Shown here: one piece after another, positions 18,474-27,883 of the stretch | Layout: each line of letters starts with the position of its first letter | Position numbering within the stretch: the first letter of the stretch is position 1 | NCBI GenBank assembly: GCA_020249465.1 | Contig: JADCFP010000005.1 | Coordinates: 1-64,000, forward strand | Source: Roseomonas sp. | GTDB taxonomy: Bacteria; Pseudomonadota; Alphaproteobacteria; Acetobacterales; Acetobacteraceae | Direction of reading: 5' to 3' | DNA length: 64,000 nucleotides | Program-made: the position numbers and the translations under genes | The notes under the pieces: generated by a model | Databases searched by the model: none | Seen by the model: only the letters and a program-made list of their open reading frames with translations | Told to the model about the DNA's origin: nothing

Positions 18474-20012
18474 ATGCACACCCCTGCCCTGCCGCGCCCC
18501 GTGATGCTGGTCATTCTGGATGGCTGGGGCTGGCGGGAAGAGATTGCCGATAACGCCGTGCGCCAGGCGAAGACGCCCAATTTCGACGCGCTTTGGGCGT
18601 CCTGCCCACATGCTTTCCTCAAAACCTCGGGTCTGGATGTCGGGCTGCCGGAAGGCCAGATGGGCAATTCCGAGGTCGGGCACCTCAATATTGGTGCCGG
18701 GCGCGTGGTTATGCAGGATTTGCCGCGCATTGATGCCGCCATTGCGGATGGGTCTTTCGCGCGCTTGCCGGCAATCACGGGGTTGATCGCGAAGCTGAAA
18801 GCCTCGGGCGGCACCTGCCATTTGATGGGTCTGCTGTCGCCTGGCGGGGTGCATGCACACCAGAACCAGGCGGTGGCGCTGGCCAAGCTGCTATCGGGCG
18901 CGGGCGTGCCGGTTGCCATTCATGGTTTCACCGATGGGCGGGATACGCCGCCGCGCGCCGCGCCGGATTACCTGAAGCGTTTCGAAGCTGATCTGGCCGG
19001 TGTTGCCGGTGTGCGCATTGCCACCATCATCGGGCGCTATTTCGCGATGGATCGTGACAAGCGCTGGGATCGTGTTTCGCAAGCCTATGCGGCGATGGTG
19101 GAAGCCAAAGGCATTGCCGCCCCAACCGCCGCCGCTGCCATCAGCGCCGCGCATGCCGCCGAGAAAACCGATGAATTCATCTCGGCCAGCGTGATTGGCG
19201 ATTACGCTGGCATGCAGGATGGCGATGGCCTTCTCTGCTTCAATTTCCGCGCCGATCGCGCGCGGGAAATTCTCACTGCGCTGCTCGATCCGGGCTTTGA
19301 TGGTTTTGCCCGCGCGCGGCGGCCTGGCTTTGCCGCCGCTGTCGGCCTCACAGAATATAGCGAGGCGCTGAACGCGCATCTTGCCACAGCCTTCGCGCCG
19401 CAATCCATGGCGGATAAGCTTGGGGAAGTGGTTGCGCGTGCCGGCCTGAAACAGCTTCGCATGGCAGAGACGGAAAAATACCCGCATGTCACCTTCTTCC
19501 TGAATGGCGGGGAAGAAGCGGTTTATCCAGGCGAGGAACGCATCATGGTGCCCTCGCCCAAGGATGTTGCGACCTATGATCTGAAGCCGGAAATGTCGGC
19601 GCCGGAACTCACGGAAAAAGCTGTAGCTGCCATCAAAAGCCGCGCCTTTGATCTGATTGTATTGAATTACGCCAATGCCGATATGGTGGGGCATACCGGC
19701 AGCCTTACTGCGGCCACCAAGGCTGTCGAAACCGTGGATGCCGGACTTGGACGCATTGTCGCCGCACTCCGGGAGGTGGGTGGTTGCCTGCTGGTCACTG
19801 CCGATCACGGCAATGCGGAATTGATGAAAGACCCCGCAACCGGCGGGCCGCATACCGCGCATACCACCAATGTGGTGCCGGCCATTCTGATGGGTGGGCC
19901 TGAGGGTGCTGCGCTCAAGGATGGGCGGCTTGCGGATATCGCACCGAGTTTGCTTGCGCTGCTTGGCCTGAAGCAGCCTGCCGCCATGACAGGACAATCC
20001 CTGCTTGGCTAG
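18474..20012 (+). CDS. gpmI: 2,3-bisphosphoglycerate-independent phosphoglycerate mutase
   Basis: GpmI interconverts 3- and 2-phosphoglycerate using two Mn2+ ions and a phosphoserine. The 512-residue product has VMLVILDGWGWRE at the N terminus (first metal Asp), the catalytic-Ser segment GNSEVGHLNIGAGRVV, IHGFTDGRDTPP, the NFRADRAREI arginine cluster, and the C-terminal metal site NYANADMVGHTG and TADHGNAE. ATG 18474 has GGAG at 18461; an in-frame TTG at 18459 is less likely. It heads an operon with envC, ctpA, a YibQ-type gene and rppH, overlapping envC by 8 nt. Confidence 0.95.
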   Translation: MHTPALPRPVMLVILDGWGWREEIADNAVRQAKTPNFDALWASCPHAFLKTSGLDVGLPEGQMGNSEVGHLNIGAGRVVMQDLPRIDAAIADGSFARLPAITGLIAKLKASGGTCHLMGLLSPGGVHAHQNQAVALAKLLSGAGVPVAIHGFTDGRDTPPRAAPDYLKRFEADLAGVAGVRIATIIGRYFAMDRDKRWDRVSQAYAAMVEAKGIAAPTAAAAISAAHAAEKTDEFISASVIGDYAGMQDGDGLLCFNFRADRAREILTALLDPGFDGFARARRPGFAAAVGLTEYSEALNAHLATAFAPQSMADKLGEVVARAGLKQLRMAETEKYPHVTFFLNGGEEAVYPGEERIMVPSPKDVATYDLKPEMSAPELTEKAVAAIKSRAFDLIVLNYANADMVGHTGSLTAATKAVETVDAGLGRIVAALREVGGCLLVTADHGNAELMKDPATGGPHTAHTTNVVPAILMGGPEGAALKDGRLADIAPSLLALLGLKQPAAMTGQSLLG

Positions 20013-21189
20013 GGCGCGCGCCGCTTTCGCGCTTTTGCTGCTGGCTTTGCCGAGCCTCACGCTCGCGCAGCCTTCGCGTGAGGCTTTGGAAGAAGCCCGC
20101 CGCACTGGCGCCGCGAGCCGCGCCGCTGCCGAAGCCGCCGCACGCGAAGCGGAAGCCGCAGCGGCGGAAGAAAGCGGCCTCGCGCGGCAGCGCGTTGCCA
20201 TGGCGGCGCGCGTGCAGGAAGCCGAACGCGCTTTGGAAGTGGCGGAACAACGCAAGCAAGGCGCGGAAGCCGCAGCGGCGGCCGCGTATAATGAGGCAGC
20301 CTCTCGCGCGGCTTCCCTTGCGCCCATGATGCCGGCCATGCGGCGCCTCGCCCTTTGGCCAGCGGAAACGCTCCTGGCACAGCCCGCCCCGCCGGATGAG
20401 GCGCTCCGCGGCCTGCTGGTGCTGCAAGGCATGGCGCGGCAAATCCGTGCCGAGGCCGAAGAACTCCGCCTTGCCAATGCCGAAGCCGAACGCCGCGCGC
20501 GTATCGCGAGCGCCGAGGCCATCGTGGTCGCGGCCGCCGAAGCAGAACTCCGCCAGGCAGCCGCAGCGCTGGATGAGGAAATCGCGGAGACCAGGCTGCG
20601 CGAACGCGAAGCCCGCGCGATACAAAGGGCCGAGGCCGCGCGCGCGCAGGAAGCGCTTGCCCGCGCCAATGACCTGCAGGAAATGCTGGCCGCGCTGGAA
20701 CGTGAACAGGCCAGACAGGCGGCGCTGGCGGCGGCACGTGCGCGGCAGGAAGCGCGCCAGGCGCGCGCAGCAACCCCATTGGCAACGCCCCAGGCAGTGC
20801 CGCAGATTGCAGACCAGCCGCGCCCCGCCCCGGTCCATGGCCGGGTCAGCATTGCCTTTGGCCAAAGGGGCGAAGCCGGCCCGGCGCGGGGCGTGACCTT
20901 CTCCGCTACGGGCGGCGCACGCGTCGTCAGCCCCTGCACCGGGCGCGCGGTATTCGCCGGGCCCTTCCGGCGCTTCGGGCAGATCATCATCCTGGAATGC
21001 GGCCCCGGCCTGCATCTGGTTCTGGCGGGGTTTGACGCTTTGGATACCGAAGCGGGGGCCGCGCTGCTGGCGGGCGAGGCGCTTGGCCGACTAGGCGGGG
21101 GCGCGGATGGGCGCGGCGCGCTTTACGTGGAATTGCGCCGCAATGGCCAGGTGGTGGACCCGATCCCCTGGCTTGGCGGGGCCGAATAG
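20005..21189 (+). CDS. envC: EnvC-like murein hydrolase activator (degenerate LytM/M23 domain)
   Basis: The 394-residue product has a signal peptide (ARARAAFALLLLALPSLTLAQ), a long alanine- and arginine-rich coiled coil (about residues 25-265) and a C-terminal LytM/M23 fold (about 275-390). EnvC-type proteins do not cut peptidoglycan; they activate amidases at the septum. This one fits, since the usual zinc ligands of M23 peptidases are absent: GVTFSATGGARVVS stands where H-x3-D is expected, and LHLVLAGFD in place of HxH. The TTG start at 20005 lies inside gpmI, and its immediate signal peptide supports it. Confidence 0.85.
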   Translation: MARARAAFALLLLALPSLTLAQPSREALEEARRTGAASRAAAEAAAREAEAAAAEESGLARQRVAMAARVQEAERALEVAEQRKQGAEAAAAAAYNEAASRAASLAPMMPAMRRLALWPAETLLAQPAPPDEALRGLLVLQGMARQIRAEAEELRLANAEAERRARIASAEAIVVAAAEAELRQAAAALDEEIAETRLREREARAIQRAEAARAQEALARANDLQEMLAALEREQARQAALAAARARQEARQARAATPLATPQAVPQIADQPRPAPVHGRVSIAFGQRGEAGPARGVTFSATGGARVVSPCTGRAVFAGPFRRFGQIIILECGPGLHLVLAGFDALDTEAGAALLAGEALGRLGGGADGRGALYVELRRNGQVVDPIPWLGGAE

Positions 21190-21307
21190 CGGCCCGCGAG
21201 ATTTTTCGGCGACGCAAAGCATTCTAGAGTCGCGCAAAGCCTTACGAACGCCTATCTTACACAGGGGTTTTCCGGCTCCGGCCGAGTGATGAGAAGGATT
21301 GCGGCGC

Positions 21308-22678
21308 ATGCAGCGCGGGATTTTGCGTTATGCGGGGATTGGTGCGGCCTTTGCCGCCGGCGTGGTGGTGGGCCCCTTGGTTGCTGCCTGGGCGCAGGAA
21401 GGTGGCCGGGCTGAGACCTATCGGCTGCTCAACCTGTTTGGCGATGTGTTCGAAAGGGTGCGCGCCGAATATGTCGAACCAGTGAATGACCGGGACGCGA
21501 TTGAGAACGCGATCCAGGGCATGCTGTCCAGCCTTGATCCGCATTCATCCTATTTGAATCAGCGCAGCTTCCGCGACATGCAAACCCAGACCCGCGGTGA
21601 ATTCGGCGGGCTTGGGATCGAGGTGACGCAGGAAGGCGGCTATATCAAGGTCATCAGCCCGATTGACGAAACCCCTGCCGCGCGGGCCGGCGTCAGGCCG
21701 GGCGATTTCATCACGCATCTGAACGGGACCTCGGTGCAGGGGCTGACCTTGCAGGAAGCGGTGGACCAGATGCGTGGCCAACGCGGCACGCAAATCAAGC
21801 TGACGATCCGTCGCCAAGGGGCGGAACGGCCGATTGAACTGACGCTGACGCGCGATGTGATCCGCCCGCAAGTGGTGCGCTTCCGGCTGGAAGACGGCAA
21901 TCTCGGTTATGTCCGTGTGACATCCTTCAATGAACAGACGGAGGCGGGGCTGCGCCGCGCGGTGCAGCAATTGAAGCAGCAGGCGCAGGGCGGGCTGAAG
22001 GGCCTGGTGCTGGATTTGCGCAATAATCCGGGCGGTTTGCTTGATCAGGCAGTGCAAGTCACGGATGATTTCCTGACGCAGGGGGAAATTGTCTCCACCC
22101 GCGCGCGCCGCGCGGAAGATGCGCAGCGCTGGAATGCCAAGCCCGGCGATATCGCCGATGGGCTGCCTATTGTTGTGCTGATCAATAGCGGCAGCGCGAG
22201 TGCGAGTGAAATCGTCGCCGGCGCGCTGCAGGATCACCGCCGCGCCGTGGTTGTGGGCGTGAAATCCTTCGGCAAGGGCAGCGTGCAAACTGTGATGCCG
22301 GTGCCGGGCAATGGCGCCATCCGTTTGACGACGGCGCGGTATTACACACCCTCTGGCCGGTCCATCCAGGGGACGGGGATTGAACCCGATATCGAAGTGC
22401 TGGCAACGCGCGAAGAAACCCGCGCCGCCCAGGCGCCGCGTGATCGGGAAGCGGATTTGCGCCGGTCACTCCGGAATGATGGTCAGGCGGAAACCCGCGC
22501 GCCCATCCCGCCGCCGCCGCTCAACCTGCCGGCGGGCCTGGTGGAACGCGTGGTGCGCCAGCCGGCGGAAGGCGCCCCGGCCTTTGACCCGACCAAGCCG
22601 GAAACGGATCATCAACTTCAGCAGGCTTTAATGCTGCTGCGCGGCATGGCTTCGGCGCCACGCGGCGGACAGCGCTGA
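21308..22678 (+). CDS. ctpA: C-terminal processing peptidase (S41 family, CtpA type)
   Basis: The 456-residue periplasmic protease starts with a hydrophobic export helix (IGAAFAAGVVVGPLVAAWA), then a PDZ domain (about 95-180, GGLGIEVTQEGGYIKVISP) and the S41 catalytic core with VLDLRNNPGGLLDQAV, SGSASASEIVAGAL (nucleophile Ser) and SFGKGSVQT (catalytic Lys). Such proteases trim or degrade envelope proteins. The C-terminal 70 residues are proline-rich and variable. ATG 21308 has AAGGA about 9 nt upstream; a TTG at 21299 is in frame. The neighbouring envC-like and YibQ-like genes fit an envelope maintenance role. Confidence 0.92.
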   Translation: MQRGILRYAGIGAAFAAGVVVGPLVAAWAQEGGRAETYRLLNLFGDVFERVRAEYVEPVNDRDAIENAIQGMLSSLDPHSSYLNQRSFRDMQTQTRGEFGGLGIEVTQEGGYIKVISPIDETPAARAGVRPGDFITHLNGTSVQGLTLQEAVDQMRGQRGTQIKLTIRRQGAERPIELTLTRDVIRPQVVRFRLEDGNLGYVRVTSFNEQTEAGLRRAVQQLKQQAQGGLKGLVLDLRNNPGGLLDQAVQVTDDFLTQGEIVSTRARRAEDAQRWNAKPGDIADGLPIVVLINSGSASASEIVAGALQDHRRAVVVGVKSFGKGSVQTVMPVPGNGAIRLTTARYYTPSGRSIQGTGIEPDIEVLATREETRAAQAPRDREADLRRSLRNDGQAETRAPIPPPPLNLPAGLVERVVRQPAEGAPAFDPTKPETDHQLQQALMLLRGMASAPRGGQR

Positions 22679-22685
22679 GGATGTG

Positions 22686-23879
22686 ATGGCAGAAGGTTTG
22701 CCGCGCCGGGTATTCGCCGGCTGGCGCGGGCTTGGCCTGTTTTGGGTTCTGGTGCTGCTGCTTCTGGGTGGCGGCGCAGTTTGGCTCGACAGCCTGGGTC
22801 CGCCCGAACCGCGTGAAGCGACGGTGGCCGAGGCCGCGCCAGCACCCGAACCCGCACCCGCGCCTGCCCAGGCGGAGCCGACACCGCAGCCCGCGCCTGC
22901 CGCCGCCCCCGTGGCTGAAACGCCAGCCCCACCCGCGCCAACGCCCGCCCCTGCGTCGGAGCCCGCTTCACCAAGTGTAGAGGCAGCAGCGCAAACCCCC
23001 GCCGCCCCCGCACCGCCGCCGCTTGATGTGCCGGTTGTCGCCCCTGATTTCCCAAATGCGCGGCCTATCCCAGCGCCCGATACCGCCCTTTTGGAACAGG
23101 GGCGCTTTGGTGCCCTGCCGCGCGTTGGCGCTGATGGCCGCACCTCCATCCGCGCCTATGCCGGGCAGTTCGACCGGCAGGATACCCGCCCGCGTATTGG
23201 CATCATCGTTGCCGATATCGGCATTTCGAATGCGCAGACGGAAGATGCCATGCGCCGCCTGCCGCCGGCCGTCACCTTCGCGATTTCGCCCTATGCGCCG
23301 CGCGCGGCTCAGGTGGCGGAACGGCTGCGCGCCAAAGGGGCTGAAACTTTGATCGGCCTGCCGCTGGAACCCGCCGGCTATCCGTTGAATGACCCCGGCA
23401 ATCGCGCCCTGCTGACCGGTCGTTCGGCACCAGAAAACATGGCCAATCTGGAATGGGTGCTGTCGCGCTTTCCGGGCTATGTCGGCGCCATCGGCGTGGT
23501 CGGTGGCATGCGGGGCGAACGCTTCGCTGCCATGGAGCAAAGCTACCAGGCGCTGCAGGAATCGCTCCGCAATCGTGGCCTGTTGTTTGTGGATGCACGC
23601 CCTGGTGTTGCCCCACCGGCGCGGGCCTGGGGCCGTTCCGTGGATGTGATTTTGGATGAACCCGCGACCCGGTCGGAAATCGAACGCCGCCTTGGGGAGT
23701 TGGAAGCCATCGCCAAGGCGCGCAATTCGGCGCTGGGCCTTGCGCATGCCGCAACGCCGGTGGTGGTGGATCGGCTGGTGGCCTGGGCGGCCGGGCTTGA
23801 ACGGCGCGGCGTGGTGCTGGCCCCCATTTCCGTACTCATCCGCCGCCCGCCCGAGCCCGGTGAGGCCCGCACGCAATGA
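22686..23879 (+). CDS. Divergent polysaccharide deacetylase family protein (YibQ-like)
   Basis: The 397-residue product has one N-terminal membrane anchor (LFWVLVLLLLGGGAVWL), about 75 residues of proline/alanine-rich linker, and a C-terminal domain with RIGIIVADIGIS, VTFAISPYAP, AQVAERLRAKGAETLIGLPL, GYVGAIGVVGG and GLLFVDAR. This is the DUF610/divergent polysaccharide deacetylase family, found downstream of ctpA in many proteobacteria. Whether it deacetylates anything is uncertain. It starts 7 nt after the ctpA stop and overlaps rppH by ATGA. Confidence 0.85.
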   Translation: MAEGLPRRVFAGWRGLGLFWVLVLLLLGGGAVWLDSLGPPEPREATVAEAAPAPEPAPAPAQAEPTPQPAPAAAPVAETPAPPAPTPAPASEPASPSVEAAAQTPAAPAPPPLDVPVVAPDFPNARPIPAPDTALLEQGRFGALPRVGADGRTSIRAYAGQFDRQDTRPRIGIIVADIGISNAQTEDAMRRLPPAVTFAISPYAPRAAQVAERLRAKGAETLIGLPLEPAGYPLNDPGNRALLTGRSAPENMANLEWVLSRFPGYVGAIGVVGGMRGERFAAMEQSYQALQESLRNRGLLFVDARPGVAPPARAWGRSVDVILDEPATRSEIERRLGELEAIAKARNSALGLAHAATPVVVDRLVAWAAGLERRGVVLAPISVLIRRPPEPGEARTQ

Positions 23880-24355
23880 CGCTGCCCTATCGCGACAATG
23901 TTGGCGCGTTGCTTTTCAACGCGGTCGGGCAGGTGCTTATCGCGCGGCGCGCCGATTTGCCGAATGCCGAAGGGGCGGCGGGCGGTTGGCAATTGCCGCA
24001 GGGTGGGATGGATGCGGGCGAAGACCCCACCATCGCCATCTTCCGTGAATTGCAGGAGGAAATCGGCACCGCCAAAGCCCAGATTCTGGCCGAACATCCA
24101 AGCTGGCTATTTTATGACCTGCCACCAGAACTGATCGGCAAAGCGCTTGGCGGCAAGTATCGCGGACAAAGGCAGAAATGGTTTGCGCTCCGCTTTCTGG
24201 GCGATGATGCCGATATCCGGCTTGATCTTGACCCGCACCCAGAATTCGATGCTTGGCGATGGGCGCAACTTCAGGAATTGCCCGCGCTGGCGGTGGAATT
24301 CAAGCGCGCAATTTATGAGGATCTGGCGCGGGAATTTGCGCGCTTTGGCGAATGA
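23876..24355 (+). CDS. rppH: RNA pyrophosphohydrolase
   Basis: RppH removes pyrophosphate from the 5' end of transcripts, opening them to RNase E decay; alphaproteobacterial members were also described as Ap4A hydrolases. The 159-residue product has a full Nudix box, GGMDAGEDPTIAIFRELQEE, followed by IGT, and the RppH-specific GKYRGQRQKWFALRF and EFDAWRW segments. Its ATG overlaps the upstream TGA as ATGA, making it the last gene of the gpmI-envC-ctpA-yibQ block. addA converges on it with a gap of about 20 nt. Confidence 0.95.
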   Translation: MTLPYRDNVGALLFNAVGQVLIARRADLPNAEGAAGGWQLPQGGMDAGEDPTIAIFRELQEEIGTAKAQILAEHPSWLFYDLPPELIGKALGGKYRGQRQKWFALRFLGDDADIRLDLDPHPEFDAWRWAQLQELPALAVEFKRAIYEDLAREFARFGE

Positions 24356-24376
24356 CGCAAACCCATAGCATCAATT

Positions 24377-27300
24377 TCACGCCGCTGCCCCCGGCGCATA
24401 CGGATCAAGGACCGCATCCGGCAGTGCCATAAACCGCGCGCCGTAAGTCCAAACCAGCGCGCATTCCACAAGACGCCCCGGAAAAGCTGCACGCAGCAGC
24501 GCGCGATAGGCTGCCATTTGTCGCAGATAAAGCGGCGCCACATCCGTCACCTGTTCCGGCGGTGGGCGATTCGTCTTGTAATCCAGCACCAGGACGCGAT
24601 CCGCTTCTATCTTCAGCCGATCCACCTGGCCTGCGATCAACCGGCCATTTACCTCACCGGCCAAGGGCGCTTCGGCCAGGCTGCCCGCGCCAAGGGCTGC
24701 GCGCATCCAGCCCTGGCGCAGCAGGTCCAAAACCTCCTGCAAGGTGGCTTCCTGTTCTGCCGCTGTTAGCCCCGGCGCGCGGCGCGCGAGGAAGCGGCGC
24801 GAGAGTTCTTCCCATCCCGTTTCGGGATGTTCAGGCAGGCTTTGCAACAGCGCATGCACCAAGCGCCCGCGCCGGAAACGCAGCCCCAGCGGGTCTTGCG
24901 CCGGGCGCGGCGCGGCGGCGGGGGTTTCCTGTTCACCGGGCAGGGCAGAAGGGGCAAGGCTGCCGGCCGGTGCTTCCGCGGCCAGCTTCTGCCAGGCCCA
25001 GGCGGGCGGGCGCGCCTCGGCCGCGCTGGCAAGCAAGGGGTCTTCCAGGCGGGGCGGCGCGGTCTGTGGTGTGCTGAGGCTCAGCAGTTTCGGTGCGATC
25101 CCAAAACCATCGGCGGCAGCGCCAAAAGCGGCAGGGTCGAAGCTGGATGTCTCATGCCCCGCAAGCCGGACAAATCCTTGCGCCACCAGATCATACCAGC
25201 AGCCCGGGGGCAGATTTTTTGCGCTATTCCAGCCGCAAATGATCAGCCGATCTTCGGCCCGCGTCAGCGCGACATAAAGCAACCGGTGTTCTTCTTCTGC
25301 TTCGCGTGCCTGATCCGCCTGGCGCTGCGCGGTCAAAGCCGGCGCTTCAAAGCCCTTGGTCTGCGGTGCCCATACGGGCAGCGGCGTATCGCCATCTTCA
25401 AACCAGCGGAGCGTTTTGCTGTCCTGCGTTCTGCGTGTGGTGTCGGGCAGAATGACGATCGGCGCCTGCAAGCCCTTGGCGCCATGCACGGTCATGATGC
25501 GCACCACATCACCCGCGGCTTCCGCTTCGCGCTTGATCTCGGCGCCGCCTTGTCGGAGCCAATGCACAAAGCCCTGCAGCGATGGCGGATTGAGCTTTTC
25601 ATGTTCAAGGGCGACATTGAGGAATTCATCCAGCGGATCGCCCGCATCCGGCCCAAGCCGCGCCAAGATGCGCGCCCGCCCCGCGCGGGGATCGAGCGGC
25701 CCAGGCGCGCCGAGTACATCCGCAAACAAGCCATAGGGCGTCATGAAATCAAGTTCCGCCGCTTGCGCTGCCAACCAATCGGCGACCTGCCCGAAATCTG
25801 TCGCGCTGCCACGATGCGCCATCAGCGCCGCATGCAGCGATGATTTGCTGCGCCCATGCGCGAGGGTGAAGAGCGCATCCTCATCCAGCCCGATCAACGG
25901 CGATTTGAGGAGTGCAGCGAGGGTCAAATCATCATCCGGCAGCAGCAACCAGCCAGCGAGTGCGAGCATATCCTGCACCGCCAATTCATCCGCCAGCACC
26001 ATGCGGTCAATGCCGCCAACCGGGATGGAAAGCTTCTTCAATTCGCGCACAAGTGCCGGCGCAAAGCCGCCGCGTTTCCGCCCGCGCAGCAGCACCAGAA
26101 TGTCACCGGGGCGAATCCGTCGGCCTTTGGGCTGCGCATCCTCCCTGCCCTTTTCGATACGCGCCGGAAGGGTTTCGTTCTTGATCAGATGTTCAATGCG
26201 CGCAGCAATCGCCGCGGCAAGCTGCGGTGCTGCGCCTTCCGCTGCAACGGCCTGTTCCGGCGGCGCCCAATCGGGCGGCGCTTCGGCCTTTGCGGTTTGC
26301 AGGATCGGCCAAAGCTCCACGCTGCCGGCATGGCCCGCGCGATCTGCGTAATGCCGCAAGGGTTCATGCTGCGCGACGCCATCACGCGCCGGCGCATCAG
26401 CAAATACGGCATCCACCAAGGCAAGCACTGGTTCGGTGGAGCGGAAGGAAACATCAAGCGGCACGGGGCGAAATTCCTGCCCAGACGCTCTCACAATGCC
26501 TTCGTAATGGTCCCTCGCCTCCTTGAATCTTTCTACTTCCGCGCCCTGAAAGGCATAGATGGATTGCTTCTGATCGCCGACGGCGAAGATGCTGCGCTGT
26601 TCTTCCCGCGCGCCAAGGCCGGCGAAGAATTCCGCTGATAACGCGCGCACAATGCCCCATTGTTCCGGGTTGGAATCCTGCGCCTCATCCAGCAGGATGT
26701 GATCCAACCCGTCATCCAGCTTGTACAAAACCCAGGCGCTGCCAGGGTTATCCAGCAATTTGCGCGCGCCCGCGATCAGATCATCGTAATCGAGCAGGCC
26801 GGCATTTTCCTTCGCCGCCTGATAGCGGCGCAGTACTGGTGTGCCAATGGCGAAAAGCGCCATGCTGGCAGCAAGCACGCGTGCGGCGGCGTGATCCTGA
26901 TCCAGCACTTGCAGCCGCGCGGCTTCGTCTTCCATCAATTGCTGGATTTCGGCCTGCCGAGACGCGGGAATGGATTTCGTCGCGAATTTTTTGCGAATAC
27001 TACGCTTGTCGGTGAAGAAAACGTCATGCCACTCTGCATAGGCTTCCGCACGTGCAGCGTGATCCAGTGCCAGCCATTGCAACATAGCGTTGGCGAGTTT
27101 CTGGTCAGTGGTGCTGCCGCCCTTCAAAGTCTCGGCTGCCTGCCGTAATGCGGCTTCCTGATCTGGTGCCGCGATTTCGGCGAGGATTTCAGCTTCTTCC
27201 ACGCGTCCTTGGGAAAGCCCAAGCTTGCGCGCCAGCGCGGCCCGCAGCCCTGCCATGCCTTGGCGTTTTTGTTCCGCATCTAATAATTTGGCGCTGGCGC

Positions 27301-27883
27301 CGGCCATGTCGCCCATCACCTCGGCAAAGCGCGTAGGCGCCTGATACTTCGCCAGGATCGCCAGCGCATCCTGCGCCGCCCCGCCCACCAGCAGCGCATC
27401 GCGTTCGCGCGCCAGAAGCGCGCGGCCATCCTGTTGCTGCATCACCGCGAATTGTGGCGCGAGGCCCGCTTCCAGCGGAAATCCGCGCAGCAAGGATTGC
27501 GCAAAACCATGCAAGGTTGAAATACGCATGCCGCCTGGCTGTTCCAACACCTCCACAAACAACCGCCGCGCTGCGGCCAGCCCTTCGCGTCCTGGCGAAG
27601 TGCCTGTCAGATTCTGCAATGTCTCCGTGAGTTTTGCATCATCCGCAACCGCCCATTCACCAAGCCTGAGCGCCAGCCGCGTTGCCATTTCAGCCGCTGC
27701 TGCCTTGGTGAATGTCAGGCACAGGATGCGCCCCGGCGGTACACCCGCCAGCAATAACCTCAGTAACCTATCCGTCAGCAGCTTGGTTTTGCCCGAACCT
27801 GCGGAAGCTTCCACCCAGGCGGAGGCGTTCGGATCGGCGGCAAAGGTCTGCGCGGCTTCGGCGCGTTTACGGGCCTCGCTCAC
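24377..27883 (-). CDS. addA: Double-strand break repair helicase AddA
   Basis: AddA is the UvrD-type helicase and nuclease subunit of AddAB, which resects double-strand breaks for RecA. The 1168-residue product has Walker A VEASAGSGKTKLL at residues 23-35, LCLTFTKAAAAEMATRL, the helicase motif II ILLDEAQDSNPEQW, GDQKQSIYAFQGAEV, TVHGAKGLQAPIVILPD and YVALTRAEDRLI. A C-terminal PD-(D/E)xK nuclease motif VLDYKTNRPPP is present. GTG start, overlapping the addB stop by 4 nt. It is the last gene of the tsaE-amgK-murU-addB-addA row. Confidence 0.95.
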   Translation of the reverse strand: MSEARKRAEAAQTFAADPNASAWVEASAGSGKTKLLTDRLLRLLLAGVPPGRILCLTFTKAAAAEMATRLALRLGEWAVADDAKLTETLQNLTGTSPGREGLAAARRLFVEVLEQPGGMRISTLHGFAQSLLRGFPLEAGLAPQFAVMQQQDGRALLARERDALLVGGAAQDALAILAKYQAPTRFAEVMGDMAGASAKLLDAEQKRQGMAGLRAALARKLGLSQGRVEEAEILAEIAAPDQEAALRQAAETLKGGSTTDQKLANAMLQWLALDHAARAEAYAEWHDVFFTDKRSIRKKFATKSIPASRQAEIQQLMEDEAARLQVLDQDHAAARVLAASMALFAIGTPVLRRYQAAKENAGLLDYDDLIAGARKLLDNPGSAWVLYKLDDGLDHILLDEAQDSNPEQWGIVRALSAEFFAGLGAREEQRSIFAVGDQKQSIYAFQGAEVERFKEARDHYEGIVRASGQEFRPVPLDVSFRSTEPVLALVDAVFADAPARDGVAQHEPLRHYADRAGHAGSVELWPILQTAKAEAPPDWAPPEQAVAAEGAAPQLAAAIAARIEHLIKNETLPARIEKGREDAQPKGRRIRPGDILVLLRGRKRGGFAPALVRELKKLSIPVGGIDRMVLADELAVQDMLALAGWLLLPDDDLTLAALLKSPLIGLDEDALFTLAHGRSKSSLHAALMAHRGSATDFGQVADWLAAQAAELDFMTPYGLFADVLGAPGPLDPRAGRARILARLGPDAGDPLDEFLNVALEHEKLNPPSLQGFVHWLRQGGAEIKREAEAAGDVVRIMTVHGAKGLQAPIVILPDTTRRTQDSKTLRWFEDGDTPLPVWAPQTKGFEAPALTAQRQADQAREAEEEHRLLYVALTRAEDRLIICGWNSAKNLPPGCWYDLVAQGFVRLAGHETSSFDPAAFGAAADGFGIAPKLLSLSTPQTAPPRLEDPLLASAAEARPPAWAWQKLAAEAPAGSLAPSALPGEQETPAAAPRPAQDPLGLRFRRGRLVHALLQSLPEHPETGWEELSRRFLARRAPGLTAAEQEATLQEVLDLLRQGWMRAALGAGSLAEAPLAGEVNGRLIAGQVDRLKIEADRVLVLDYKTNRPPPEQVTDVAPLYLRQMAAYRALLRAAFPGRLVECALVWTYGARFMALPDAVLDPYAPGAAA

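Noticed and set aside
18891-20990. A long minus-strand frame (699 residues) across gpmI and envC
   Set aside because: Composition is alanine/serine/arginine-rich shadow coding caused by high GC; both plus-strand genes have clear catalytic motifs.
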